A stretch of DNA of 55,351 nt from an uncultured Prevotellaceae bacterium. GTDB taxonomy: Bacteria; Bacteroidota; Bacteroidia; Bacteroidales; Bacteroidaceae. Position 1 is the first letter of the stretch; each line of letters opens with the position of its first letter. Below the pieces are notes generated by a model, which was not told the origin of the DNA, searched no databases, and saw nothing but the letters and a program-made list of their open reading frames with translations. Below are positions 33,437 through 43,400 of the stretch, one piece after another. The stretch covers positions 1-55,351 of the forward strand of contig CACZBS010000022.1 in the NCBI GenBank assembly GCA_902779455.1, written 5' to 3'. A program made the translations under genes and the position numbers.

Positions 33437-33444
33437 TATCTTTG
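33437..33444 (+). promoter_or_regulatory. -7 element of kduI
   Basis: TATCTTTG, 29 bp upstream of the kduI ATG. Confidence 0.6.
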
Positions 33445-33473
33445 CGGACAACAAATCGAATAATATCTGCTAT

Positions 33474-34316
33474 ATGAAGACAAACTATGAAGTGCGTTAT
33501 GCGGCTCATCCCGACGACGCACGCCACTATGATACCGCCCGGCTGAGGCGCGACTTCCTCATTGAGACACTCTTCGTGGCCGACGAGGTCAACATGGTCT
33601 ACTCAATGTACGACCGCATGGTCGTCGGAGGCGCCATGCCCGTGGGCGAGGAGCTGCTGCTCGAGGCCATCGACCCGCTGAAGGCGCCCTTCTTCACGAC
33701 GCGCCGCGAGGTGGGCATCTACAACGTCGGAGGCCCCGGCGTCGTCTGCGTCGGCACGGAGCGCTATGAGCTGGGCTTCAAGGAGGCACTCTACGTCGGA
33801 CGCGGCGACCGCCAGGTGTGCTTCGCCTCACTCGACCCGGCCCAGCCCGCCAAGTTCTACTTCAACTCCACCACGGCCCATCAGGCCTATCCCTGCCGCA
33901 AGGTGACCAAGGCGGAGGCCGTCGTGGCCCACATGGGGTCGCTAGAGATGTCGAACGAGCGCACGATCAACAAGATGCTGGTCAACCAGGTGCTCCCCAC
34001 CTGTCAGCTCCAGATGGGCATGACGGAGCTCATGCCCGGCTCCGTCTGGAACACGATGCCGGCCCACACCCACATGCGCCGCATGGAGGCCTACTTCTAC
34101 TTCGACCTGCCCGCCGACCAGGCCGTCTGCCACTTCATGGGCGAGCCCCAGGAGACGCGCCACCTCTGGATGCGCGCCGACCAGGCCGTCCTCTCGCCCG
34201 AATGGAGCATCCACTCGGCTGCCGCCACCCATAACTACACGTTCATCTGGGGCATGGGCGGCGAAAATCTCGACTACGGCGACCAGGATTTCTTTGATAT
34301 CAGGGACCTGAAGTAG
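33474..34316 (+). CDS. kduI: 5-dehydro-4-deoxy-D-glucuronate isomerase
   Basis: 280 residues, the full length of KduI. It converts 5-keto-4-deoxyuronate, from unsaturated galacturonate, to 2,5-diketo-3-deoxygluconate in the cytoplasm. The start region NYEVRYAAHPDDARHYDTAR LRRDFL and the zinc ligands PAHTHMRRME (His198, His200, Glu205) with His247 in WSIHSA agree with the E. coli enzyme, offset by two. Its usual partner kduD lies 545 bp further on, separated by a four-helix-bundle cassette. Confidence 0.97.
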   Translation: MKTNYEVRYAAHPDDARHYDTARLRRDFLIETLFVADEVNMVYSMYDRMVVGGAMPVGEELLLEAIDPLKAPFFTTRREVGIYNVGGPGVVCVGTERYELGFKEALYVGRGDRQVCFASLDPAQPAKFYFNSTTAHQAYPCRKVTKAEAVVAHMGSLEMSNERTINKMLVNQVLPTCQLQMGMTELMPGSVWNTMPAHTHMRRMEAYFYFDLPADQAVCHFMGEPQETRHLWMRADQAVLSPEWSIHSAAATHNYTFIWGMGGENLDYGDQDFFDIRDLK

Positions 34317-34324
34317 TGAATTCT

Positions 34325-34368
34325 GGAGTTTAGGAGTTTAGAAGTTTAGGAGTTTAGACGATAGTCAA
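34325..34368 (+). repeat. Left arm of the four-helix-bundle cassette (8-nt repeat GGAGTTTA)
   Basis: Four copies of GGAGTTTA or GAAGTTTA, then AGACGATAGTCA. It starts 9 bp after the kduI stop. The arm is an inverted copy of 34801-34843. Confidence 0.85.
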
Positions 34369-34386
34369 GTTGAGTAGAAATATAAT

Positions 34387-34761
34387 ATGGCTACTTTCAC
34401 TTTTCAGAACATATTCGCCTGGCAGAGAGCTCACGATTTCACACTCCTTGTGTATCAAGTGACTAAACACTTTCCAGAAGACGAACGTTTCGGGTTGACA
34501 TCGCAGTTCAGAAGGGCTGCCGTCTCAATTGGAGCTAACATAGCTGAAGGATATAAGAAACTGAGTAAGGCCGACAAGCTGAGATTCCTGAATATCTCAG
34601 AAGGGAGCATGGCAGAATGTATGAATTACATCATCTTGTCAAATGACCTGGGCTATATCAATAGCGATGAGTATGAACAGCTCTCAGTGAGCATAGAGGA
34701 CGCAGGACGACTGCTGACGGCCTATTGTAACGGAATTATAAACAACAACGGTATTAAATAA
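34387..34761 (+). CDS. Four-helix-bundle protein (23S rRNA intervening-sequence protein family)
   Basis: 124 residues. Family hallmarks are plain: FTFQNIFAWQRAHDFTLLVY near the N-terminus, then FPEDERFGLTSQFRRAAVSI, GANIAEGYKKLSKADKLRFL and ISEGSMAECMNYIILS. The fold is a short four-helix bundle. Family members are known from intervening sequences of 23S rRNA and as relatives of the Avd accessory protein of diversity-generating retroelements; a firm function is lacking. The gene is AT-richer than its neighbours, lies between kduI and kduD, and is enclosed by inverted 8-nt repeat arrays. It looks inserted into a metabolic operon. Confidence 0.93.
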   Translation: MATFTFQNIFAWQRAHDFTLLVYQVTKHFPEDERFGLTSQFRRAAVSIGANIAEGYKKLSKADKLRFLNISEGSMAECMNYIILSNDLGYINSDEYEQLSVSIEDAGRLLTAYCNGIINNNGIK

Positions 34762-34800
34762 CAATCTCGAGTGCAGGACTAAGGGAACTACATGGGGCTA

Positions 34801-34843
34801 TGACTAACGTCTAAACTCCTAAACTCCTGAACTCCTAAACTCC
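34801..34843 (-). repeat. Right arm of the four-helix-bundle cassette (8-nt repeat, inverted)
   Basis: TGACTAACGTCT followed by four copies of TAAACTCC, the inverted complement of the array at 34325-34368. It ends 17 bp before the kduD start. Confidence 0.85.
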
Positions 34844-34860
34844 CAAAAAACAACAAAACT

Positions 34861-35664
34861 ATGGCAAATTTATTTTCATTGGAAGGTAAGAACGCCTGGA
34901 TCACCGGCGCATCTTACGGTATCGGTTTCAACATTGCCAAGGCTTTCGTGGCTGCTGGTGCAAAGAACATCATCTTCAACGACATCAATGAGGCTGCACT
35001 GCAGCGCGGTCTCGACAACTACAAGGAGGCTGGCATCGAGAACGTGAAGGGCTACGTCTGCGACGTGACCAAGGAGGACGACGTCAAGGCTCTCGTGGAG
35101 AAGATCCACCAGGAGGTGGGTCAGATCGACATCCTCGTCAACAACGCCGGCATCATCAAGCGCATCCCCATGCACGAGATGAAGCGCGCTGAGTTCCAGC
35201 AGGTCATCGACATCGACCTCGTCGGTCCGTTCATCTGCTCCAGCGCCGTCATCCCCGAGATGATGGAGCGCCGCGAGGGCAAGATCATCAACATCTGCTC
35301 GATGATGTCGGAGCTCGGACGCGAGACCGTCTCGGCCTACGCAGCTGCCAAGGGTGGCCTGAAGATGCTGACCCGCAACATCTGCTCGGAGTACGGCGGA
35401 TACAACATCCAGTGCAACGGCATCGGCCCGGGCTACATCGCTACGCCTCAGACCGCTCCGCTGCGTGAGCGCCAGCCCGACGGCTCGCGCCATCCGTTCG
35501 ACTTGTTCATCTGCGCCAAGACACCTGCCGGCCGCTGGCTCGACCCCAGTGAGCTGGGCGGTCCCGCCGTCTTCCTGGCCTCGCACGCCTCTGACGCCGT
35601 CAACGGCCATGTGCTCTATGTCGACGGTGGCATCCTGGCCTACATTGGCAAGCAGCCCTCCTGA
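34861..35664 (+). CDS. kduD: 2-dehydro-3-deoxy-D-gluconate 5-dehydrogenase
   Basis: 267 residues, a classical short-chain dehydrogenase that reduces 2,5-diketo-3-deoxygluconate to 2-keto-3-deoxygluconate. The nucleotide-binding motif is TGASYGIG near the N-terminus, NNAG follows, and the active site is Ser in ICSMMSELGRE with YAAAK. The C-terminal DGGILAYIG is typical of KduD. With kduI it forms the uronate branch of pectin use; KDG kinase and aldolase are not in the window. A strong terminator follows 15 bp after the stop. Confidence 0.95.
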   Translation: MANLFSLEGKNAWITGASYGIGFNIAKAFVAAGAKNIIFNDINEAALQRGLDNYKEAGIENVKGYVCDVTKEDDVKALVEKIHQEVGQIDILVNNAGIIKRIPMHEMKRAEFQQVIDIDLVGPFICSSAVIPEMMERREGKIINICSMMSELGRETVSAYAAAKGGLKMLTRNICSEYGGYNIQCNGIGPGYIATPQTAPLRERQPDGSRHPFDLFICAKTPAGRWLDPSELGGPAVFLASHASDAVNGHVLYVDGGILAYIGKQPS

Positions 35665-35679
35665 TCGCTTCTGAATTCA

Positions 35680-35731
35680 GAAAATGCCGATTTCATCGTG
35701 AGCCGACTCCGATGAAATCGGCATTTTCTTT
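35680..35731 (+). terminator. Terminator after kduD
   Basis: GAAAATGCCGATTTCATCG (35680-35698) and its exact complement (35710-35728) form a 19-bp stem with an 11-nt loop, followed by TTTG. It marks the end of the pectin locus. Confidence 0.85.
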
Positions 35732-35831
35732 GTTGCCCTTGACTGGTGGCAGTCGGTGTGTGCAATTAATAATTACGCATTTAATATGAGATTTTTCTTA
35801 AAAAATTGAAAGCAGTTTGAAATTTTTTTAT

Positions 35832-35839
35832 TAACTTTG
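35832..35839 (+). promoter_or_regulatory. -7 element for the secreted-protein cluster
   Basis: TAACTTTG, 41 bp upstream of the ATG at 35881. Confidence 0.6.
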
Positions 35840-35880
35840 CAGGGTCTTACGGGTACGCAGGTTATATATTGTAAGTTAAT

Positions 35881-38760
35881 ATGAATATAAAGTCAGTAGT
35901 AATTGCATCTATGGGCCTTATGGCCCTGACCATGATGTCGGCACAGTCGCAGAAGCGGCTGGTGCTCATTGAGGAATTCACTAACACCGGCTGCGGCCCA
36001 TGCGCCTCGTGGTCGCCCGTGCTCGACTCGGCCATCAACTACCGGTTGGGCGACTGCATTGCCATCAAGTATCACTCGGGCTACCCCGACAGGGAGGATG
36101 AATTCTACATCTACGACCAGTCGGCACAGCAGACGAGGGTCAACTTCTACAACGTCACCGGCGTGCCAACGACGCTCGTCAACGGTCAGGACCTGGCCGA
36201 TCGCAGCTACGCCTACCTCAATCAGGCCATTGACTACTGCATGGCGGAGCCAGAACACTTCGACCTCAACGTCAGCAAGCGCCTGGACGGCGAGCAGCTC
36301 TCGGTGACGGTCAAGGGCAAGCCGCTCCACGCCATCGGCGCCGACGCCAAGCTGCGGCTCTACGTCTGTGCCATCGAGGAGCACATTGTCTCGGCTGTTC
36401 CCTATTCTAACGGCGAGACGGAGCTGAACTACACCATGCGCAAGATGCTGACCGACCCCGACGGCTATGCGCTCGACGTGAACATGGAGGAGCTCAACTA
36501 CGAGACGGAATGGACGGCCGACTGCTTCAACAACCTCGGCGAACTGGGCGTCGTCGCCTTCATTCAGGACTTCACGACCCACGAGGTGCTGGCCACGGCC
36601 TACACCGGCCCCAACGCCGAGGGCGAGAACCGTCTGGCGCTGATGAACCTGATCGACACGCCCGACCTGATCTGCGTGCCGGAATACCACGGCAAGGTCA
36701 TCTTCCGCAACGACGGCGCCAACACCCTCACGTCGGCCACGCTCAACGTCCGCGTCAACGATGTCGTCAAGCAATACCCCTGGACAGGCAGCCTCGACTA
36801 TCTTGATCGCGACACGCTCGCCTTCGACGGACTGACCGGATTTGAGTTCGTCGGCAGCGGTGCCAATCAGGCCGAGGTCTGGTTCAGCGACATCAACGCC
36901 TCCGACGCCGTCAGCAACACCCGCGCGCAGCGCTTCAACAACGCCGTCGTGGTCAACCATGGCGCGCAGCTGAAGATTTATACCGACAAGAAGCCCGAGG
37001 AAATCACCTGGAACCTCTATAACTCCGCCGGCGACGTCATCCAGCACGGCGGACCCTACACCGAGCCCCGCAAGTTTGTCACCGTACCCCTCGAGCTCGC
37101 CGGCGACGACTGCTATCAGCTGGAGTTTCTCGACGCGGGCGGCGACGGCATCAAGGGCAGCTATGGCAACGGATACTATCAGCTCTTCCAGGTCGACGAG
37201 GCTGGCAAGACGAACCGCGTAGCCCAGGGCGACTACGACGGCGCCGCCTTCTACCTGAACTTCCGGCTCACGGGAGCACCCGTCGAGCAGGCTTCGCGCC
37301 TGGTGCTCTTCGAGGAGTTCACCAACACGTCGTGCGACCCCTGCGCCGAGTTCTCGCCAGCCTTTGACCAGCTCATCAGTGAGCACATGGGCGAGATGGT
37401 GGCCATCACCTATCACTACAACTTCCCCTCGGCTCAGGATCCCTTCTATCTGGCCAATCCCGCCGACGCCATGGCCCGTGCCAACTTCTACGGCATCACG
37501 GGCGTGCCGGCCCTCTTCGTCATCGGCGAGCGCGTCGGTGCCTGGGGACATGAGAGCGAACTGCTCTCCTATGTCGACGGCGCACGCGAGGTGAGCCCCA
37601 CCGTCGATATTGAGACGGAAGCCGCCTTCGACGCCGACGGACAGCTGAAGGTCAACGTCAGCGTCGTGCCGCGCAACGTCGTCAACGGCCGCGACCTGCG
37701 CCTCTTCGTGGCTGTGGTCGAGGAGCGCGTGGAGTGGGCTGAGCCCGCTGCCAACGGCGAGCGCTCGTGGAACTACGTCATGCGCCGTCTGCTGCCCGGC
37801 TCTGACGGCCAGCCCCTGGGCGACGGCATGATGCAGGTGACGCCCTACCAGTATGAGTTTGCATGGACTCCCCAGAACTTCTACGACGCCAACGAGCTCG
37901 GCATCGTCACCTTCGTCCAGGACATTGCCACGAAGGAGGTGCTGGGCACCACCTATACCCCCCGGCCTACGGGCAGCACCAGCGCCGCCAAGATCCTGCA
38001 GGTCAGCAACATGCCTGACCGCATCTGCTCGCCGGCCTTCACGAGCGACCTGACCGTGCGCAACACGGGGCGCGACCCTCTGACCTCGGCCACCATCAAC
38101 GTGCGCATCAACGGCACGCTGCAGCAGACGCCCTGGACGGGCCGCCTGCAATATCTCGACATCGCGACGCTCCACACGCCCCTCTTCAAGGACTTCGCCC
38201 TCGCTGACAATCAGGACAACGAGGTGGAAATCTGGCTGTCAGACCTTAACGGCACCACCGAGGAGTCGGCCCATAAGTCGTTCTCGATGAAGAATGCCTA
38301 TCAGGCCCATGGGGCCGTCCGGCTCACTCTCATGACCGACCAGAAGCCCGAGGAGATCACGTGGACCGTGACCAATTCGGCCGGCGACGTCGTCGCACAG
38401 GGCGGTCCCTACACGGAGGCCCGCAAGAAGCAGGTCGTCGACCTGCCCCTGACGGCCGACGACTGCTACATGCTTGAGTTTGAGGATGCCGGCCACAACG
38501 GCATCAACGGCGAGAACGGCCGCGGCTACTACGCCCTCCACGAGATCGACGCGACGACGGGCAAGACCCGCCTGCTCGTCCAGTCGACCTACGAGGATGC
38601 CGTCCACGACGTCTTCTTCTCCCTCCAGGGAGCCACGTCCGGCGTCGTGCCGGTCGTCGCCGAGCCGTCGTTCGCCGACGAGCCCGCCTACGACCTGCTG
38701 GGCCGTCCGGCCACGAAAGGCCTCGTCATCAAGGGCAACAAAAAGATCATCAACAACTAA
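35881..38760 (+). CDS. Secreted protein with two thioredoxin-like (Omp28-type) repeats and sorting-type C-terminus
   Basis: 959 residues; signal peptide MNIKSVVIASMGLMALTMMS AQ. The protein is an internal duplication. Residues ~26-470 start with RLVLIEEFTNTGCGPC (CGPC at 38-41), and residues ~473-930 start with RLVLFEEFTNTSCDPC (CDPC at 485-488). Each half has a thioredoxin-like fold with the cis-Pro loop (GVPTTLVNG, GVPALFVIG). Each then has a beta-rich part that repeats KPEEITW, NSAGDV and GGPYTE. The C-terminus (YDLLGRPATKGLVIKGNKK) resembles a type IX sorting end. An extracellular thiol-disulfide role is possible; substrates are unknown. Confidence 0.8.
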   Translation: MNIKSVVIASMGLMALTMMSAQSQKRLVLIEEFTNTGCGPCASWSPVLDSAINYRLGDCIAIKYHSGYPDREDEFYIYDQSAQQTRVNFYNVTGVPTTLVNGQDLADRSYAYLNQAIDYCMAEPEHFDLNVSKRLDGEQLSVTVKGKPLHAIGADAKLRLYVCAIEEHIVSAVPYSNGETELNYTMRKMLTDPDGYALDVNMEELNYETEWTADCFNNLGELGVVAFIQDFTTHEVLATAYTGPNAEGENRLALMNLIDTPDLICVPEYHGKVIFRNDGANTLTSATLNVRVNDVVKQYPWTGSLDYLDRDTLAFDGLTGFEFVGSGANQAEVWFSDINASDAVSNTRAQRFNNAVVVNHGAQLKIYTDKKPEEITWNLYNSAGDVIQHGGPYTEPRKFVTVPLELAGDDCYQLEFLDAGGDGIKGSYGNGYYQLFQVDEAGKTNRVAQGDYDGAAFYLNFRLTGAPVEQASRLVLFEEFTNTSCDPCAEFSPAFDQLISEHMGEMVAITYHYNFPSAQDPFYLANPADAMARANFYGITGVPALFVIGERVGAWGHESELLSYVDGAREVSPTVDIETEAAFDADGQLKVNVSVVPRNVVNGRDLRLFVAVVEERVEWAEPAANGERSWNYVMRRLLPGSDGQPLGDGMMQVTPYQYEFAWTPQNFYDANELGIVTFVQDIATKEVLGTTYTPRPTGSTSAAKILQVSNMPDRICSPAFTSDLTVRNTGRDPLTSATINVRINGTLQQTPWTGRLQYLDIATLHTPLFKDFALADNQDNEVEIWLSDLNGTTEESAHKSFSMKNAYQAHGAVRLTLMTDQKPEEITWTVTNSAGDVVAQGGPYTEARKKQVVDLPLTADDCYMLEFEDAGHNGINGENGRGYYALHEIDATTGKTRLLVQSTYEDAVHDVFFSLQGATSGVVPVVAEPSFADEPAYDLLGRPATKGLVIKGNKKIINN

Positions 38761-38788
38761 ATTAGTAATAATAAAACAAACAACTGTC

Positions 38789-40417
38789 ATGAAAAAATTA
38801 TTAGCCCTCTTACTCGTGGCAATGGCCGGCACAGGTTCGGCCTATGCTCAGTGGAACACCGGTGCGACACCGAAATGTCTGTTCAGCACGACCTACGTTG
38901 ACGAGAACGGCCAGACCAAGACTGGCGGCGACTACTTTGCCTGCACGCCGATGGTGGCACGCACGGCCGACAAGAAGACGTGGATATCATGGAAGACATG
39001 GGGCTCGAAGCTGATCGACGGCCAGAAGGTCTCCGCCGTGCGCACCTATCTGCAGCTCATCGACCGCGATGGCGTGCCGCAGTTCGACGAGCCCATCATG
39101 GTCAACGACCACATCACGCCGACCTACTGGTCGAAGTATGCCCTCTGCGTGGCCTCCGACGGCTCGGCCATCGTCACCGTCGCCGACAGCCGCACCCAGG
39201 ACGACACCTTCAATGACTTCGGCAACAGCCCCCAGTACTTCACACCGGCCATCTATAAGATCGACCAGGAGGGCAACTTCCTCTGGGGACTCGACGGCAT
39301 CGAGTATCGTAATATCACGAACAGTGCCTACACCAACGCCTTCGTCGTCGGCGACGACACCTACTTCGTCTTTCTCGACATGTCGGCAGATGACACATCA
39401 GGCGCTACCTACATTCAGCGCATCGATGCCGAGGGCGTGCCCGTATGGGACGAGCCCCGCAAGATGCGCGACGAAATGTATCTGCAGTACAACATCTTGC
39501 CCTCGACCGACGGCGACCTCCTGCTCTTCGACTCCACACCCGACGGCTCACGCGTGCAGCGACTGAACGCTGACTTTGAGGACCAGTGGGGCGAGCCCGT
39601 CATCTACGACGAGCACAAGTACGACGGCTACGAGATGAACCACTACCGCATCGTGAGCGACGGCAACGGCGGCGCCTGCGTGGTCTTCGTGCGCTCGATG
39701 GGCCAGTTCTCGCACAACATCCGCGTGCAGCACATCTGTGAGGACGGTTCGCTCGGCTTCGGACTCTCCGGACTGGATGCCTACAACGCTGAAGCCTACG
39801 ACCACAACTACCCCTCGATAGCCGCCAACCCCAAGACTGGCGAAATCCTTGTGCAGTTTGCTTCAGACCAGGGTGCCGAGGGCCACGTCCTGCACCAGAA
39901 GTTCTCCTACGACGGCGACTATCTCTACGATGAGCTCGGCCAGTCGATTGCCTCCAAGGACGCTAACGCTTCCACCTATATGTTCGGACTCCTCGGCGTC
40001 GGCTCACTCAGCTGCGGCGACTGGATCTGCTGCTATCGAGACCTGGCCGGCTACAACGACGAGTCGTTCGTCATCCGCCGCTACGACAAGGACGGCAATC
40101 GCGTGTGGAGCAAGACCATCGGCCGCAACCTGGCCCCCTCCGACTCCAAGTTCATCGTCGAGGACGAGGCCGCCTACCTCTTCTATCGTGAGATGAGGTC
40201 CGGCAAGGAGCCCGGCATCAAGATCTTCCGCATCGGGGCCGACGGCACCTACGACGTCGACTACGAGTCAGCCGGCATCACGTCGGTCGACAACACGGGC
40301 GAGGCCGACGTCAAGAGCATCTACACGCTCGACGGCAAGCAGCTGCAGCAGCTGCAGCGCGGACTGAACGTCGTGAAGTATACCGACGGGACGGTCGAGA
40401 AGCGCGTCATCCGATAA
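38789..40417 (+). CDS. Secreted protein of unknown function with sorting-type C-terminus
   Basis: 542 residues with the start at 38789 and signal peptide KKLLALLLVAMAGTGSAYAQ. The body is a run of strand-rich, propeller-like repeats (SKYALCVASDGSAIVTVADS, VVGDDTYFVFLDMSADDTSG, MNHYRIVSDGNGGACVVFVR), compatible with a beta-propeller. The end, IYTLDGKQLQQLQRGLNVVK, resembles type IX secretion signals. No enzyme motif was recognised. It is 28 bp downstream of the thioredoxin-repeat protein on the same strand and probably co-transcribed. Confidence 0.75.
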   Translation: MKKLLALLLVAMAGTGSAYAQWNTGATPKCLFSTTYVDENGQTKTGGDYFACTPMVARTADKKTWISWKTWGSKLIDGQKVSAVRTYLQLIDRDGVPQFDEPIMVNDHITPTYWSKYALCVASDGSAIVTVADSRTQDDTFNDFGNSPQYFTPAIYKIDQEGNFLWGLDGIEYRNITNSAYTNAFVVGDDTYFVFLDMSADDTSGATYIQRIDAEGVPVWDEPRKMRDEMYLQYNILPSTDGDLLLFDSTPDGSRVQRLNADFEDQWGEPVIYDEHKYDGYEMNHYRIVSDGNGGACVVFVRSMGQFSHNIRVQHICEDGSLGFGLSGLDAYNAEAYDHNYPSIAANPKTGEILVQFASDQGAEGHVLHQKFSYDGDYLYDELGQSIASKDANASTYMFGLLGVGSLSCGDWICCYRDLAGYNDESFVIRRYDKDGNRVWSKTIGRNLAPSDSKFIVEDEAAYLFYREMRSGKEPGIKIFRIGADGTYDVDYESAGITSVDNTGEADVKSIYTLDGKQLQQLQRGLNVVKYTDGTVEKRVIR

Positions 40418-40466
40418 TGACTTACCAAACTATAATTTATTAACCCTTTTAAAAACAAGATTGCTT

Positions 40467-43400
40467 ATGAAAAAAAGATTATCTTTCTTGGCAATGGCCC
40501 TCTTTGCCGTGCTCGGCGCATCGGCACAGATGTTCTCCTGGGAGGTGAAGACCACCACCTCGGCTTATGAAGAAATCACCAACGGCATCGTCGCTGACCA
40601 CGGCGACTACACGGGCACAGACTTCAAGAAGCTGCTGCTCGATGCCGACGGTAACCAGAACTTCATCGCGGCTGAGGACGTCAACGCCTTCCCCATCGGA
40701 TTCGACCTCAGCTACAACGGCAAGACGATGAAGTACTTCCTCATCGGCACCGACGGCGAGATCCTGCTCAGCGACGTCAAGACCGTCACGACCAGCATTC
40801 ATCTGGACGCCACCAACATGTTCAACAAGTCGGGCGTGCAGAATGCCTTCGGCATCGTCCTGCGCAACGGCTACTATGGCTTCGACGACACCGAGATCAG
40901 CTATAAGCTCGATGGCGAGGCCGGCAACCGCGTGCTCATCATCCAGTACAAGAACGTCGGACTGACCACCAACAGCGACTGGGAGCACGACTATTGCGGC
41001 AAGGCTCAGGTGCAGTATCGCATCTACGAGAAGAGCGGCAACATCAGCATGCAGGTCAACGGCTTCAAGCCCAGCGACGACGTCGCCCCTGGCCGGTTCA
41101 ACTTCATGCGTATCGGACTGCTCGGCGACACCGGCGACTTCCAGCAGGTGCAGGCCTACGATGGCTCCGTCACCAGCGCCAAGGACAACTACATCTCCTT
41201 CAGCGAAGAGAGCTATCCTGCCGACGGAACCACCTACACCTTCCTCGCTCCTGAGGACTGCATGACGCCCGAGGGCACCCTCAGCAACCTGCAGCTCACG
41301 ACGACCTCCACGCAGATCAACGGCTCCTTCAAGCCCAGCGACGCCGACCACTACCTCGTGCTCGCAGGCAAGGACGCTCCTGAGGGCGTGACGCCTGCTG
41401 ACAAGACGAAGTATGCCGTAGGCAGCACGATTGGCAATGCCAAGGTCATCGCCGTCGTCGCCATCTACGACGAACAGTTCAACTACAACGACGCGCCCAC
41501 CTTCAGCAGCCCCAATAACATGGAGCCCGGCACGGAGTATCACGTCACGCTCATCCCCTACAACGCCATCGGCGCCAATGGCCCCCTCTACGGTAAGGCC
41601 ACCACGCAGACCGTCACCACCAAGCCCGCCGCTCCCCAGGAGCTCACCGTCGGCGACGTCGACAAGACCACGATGAGCGTCACGGTCAAGGCTGCCGGCC
41701 AGGTGCTCGTCGCCATGACCGACGTGCAGGGCGTCAACACCTCCTACCAGTATCTGACCTACGGCGTCTTCGGACAGCCCGCCGGCAGCTATAAGGTCGG
41801 CGACGAGATCGAGGGTGGCGGCCGCGTCATCTTCGTCGGCACGCCCGCCGAGGCCATCAAGCTGACCGACCTCGAGGCCGGCAAGCCCTACTTCTTCCGT
41901 GCATGGAGCAACGACGGCGCTGGCAACTACTCGTCGCTCTATCTCGATGCCAACAACGTCACCGCTGCCGAGCTGCCCTGGGAGCTCAAGATCGACGAGA
42001 CCCTCGTCGTCGGTGAGGACTACCTCGGCTGGACCTCCGACCACGGCGACAACGCCATCTGGAGCGACAACTCGCGCAACCACTACATCTACAACCAGGT
42101 CAACTTCGTCGACGAGACCGAAGGCACCATCACCTGGTATGAGACGCCCTACATCTACCTCGCCGAAGGCGCCAACCGCATCAAGATCGGCATCGCCGGA
42201 ACGCAGAGTGCCGGCTGGATGCAGTCGGGCTGGACGCTGGCCGACAACGAGAAGGTCGTCTTCCAGGTCACACGCGACGGCGTCAAGTACTACGACATCC
42301 TGACCATCGACAAGACGAACTGTGAGTCGCTCAGCAGCGGCAACTTCGTGCCCTTCGAGGCTACGTTCACCGAGCTCGCCGGCGAGAAGGTGCGCCTGCG
42401 CATCTACATCCATCGCTACAGCAGGGGCCAGACCCAGTTCAACCGCATCTATCTCGAGCCCAAGCCCGCTGTCGACTATCCCTCTGACATCAAGGTCGTA
42501 GCCGTCGATGGTGGCGACGTCACCCTCGAGTGGGCAGCACAGGAAGGTGCCGCCTCCTACGACGTCAGTTACAAGCAGACGGGCGACGAGGAATGGAGCG
42601 AGCCCGTGGCCACTGAGACCACCAGCATCAAGCTCGAAGGCCTCCTCGGACTGAGCAACTATGAGGCCCGCGTGCGCAGCGTCGCTGCTGCCGGCGTCAG
42701 CGGATGGAGCGACCCTGTCAGCTTCACCACCGGTGCCAGCGCACCCTTCGAGTTCGTCGTCGCTGATGCCGACGACCTCTCGATCTGGAAGGCCTACACC
42801 GGCGTGCTCAGCGACAACACCGAGCTCAGCGAGGGTGGCGACATCCAGGTCGTCCAGCGCTCGGGCTTCGGCGGCGTGCAGAAGTACATCCGCTTCTCGC
42901 CTTACTCGGCCGAGACCAACTCGTGGCTCGTCAGCCCCGCCATCAGCCTTGGCGACGACGCCGGCAAGATCTATCAGGCCACGCTGACCATCAAGACCCT
43001 CTACATCGGCGATGCAGTGACCGTCAAGGTCGTCGTCGCTCAGGATGGCGAAAACTTCAGCTCGGACAACGTCATCGGCACCTTCACCACCGCCGACCTC
43101 GCTACCGAGGAGAACGAGACCACCGACTTCACCTTCGACTTCACGGGCTTCACGGGCTCCGTCCGTCTGGGCTACTACGTCAGCGGTGCCGGCTCTGACA
43201 TGTCGTGGTTCGACTTCGACAAGCTGGGCGTCAAGCTCGGCGAGGAGACTCCCGCTGAGTCCACCGTCACCTACGCCCTGAAGGTCGGCGACAGCTTCAC
43301 CTCCGGACAGACCATCGACGTGAAGGACGGCGACGAGGTCGTGGCCACCATCACCTACGGTGAGGCTGGCACGCCTGCCGCAGGCTCCACCGCCTATGCT

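Noticed and set aside
34387-34761. Avd-type accessory gene of a diversity-generating retroelement
   Set aside because: The fold family is related, but there is no reverse transcriptase, template repeat or variable repeat in the window.
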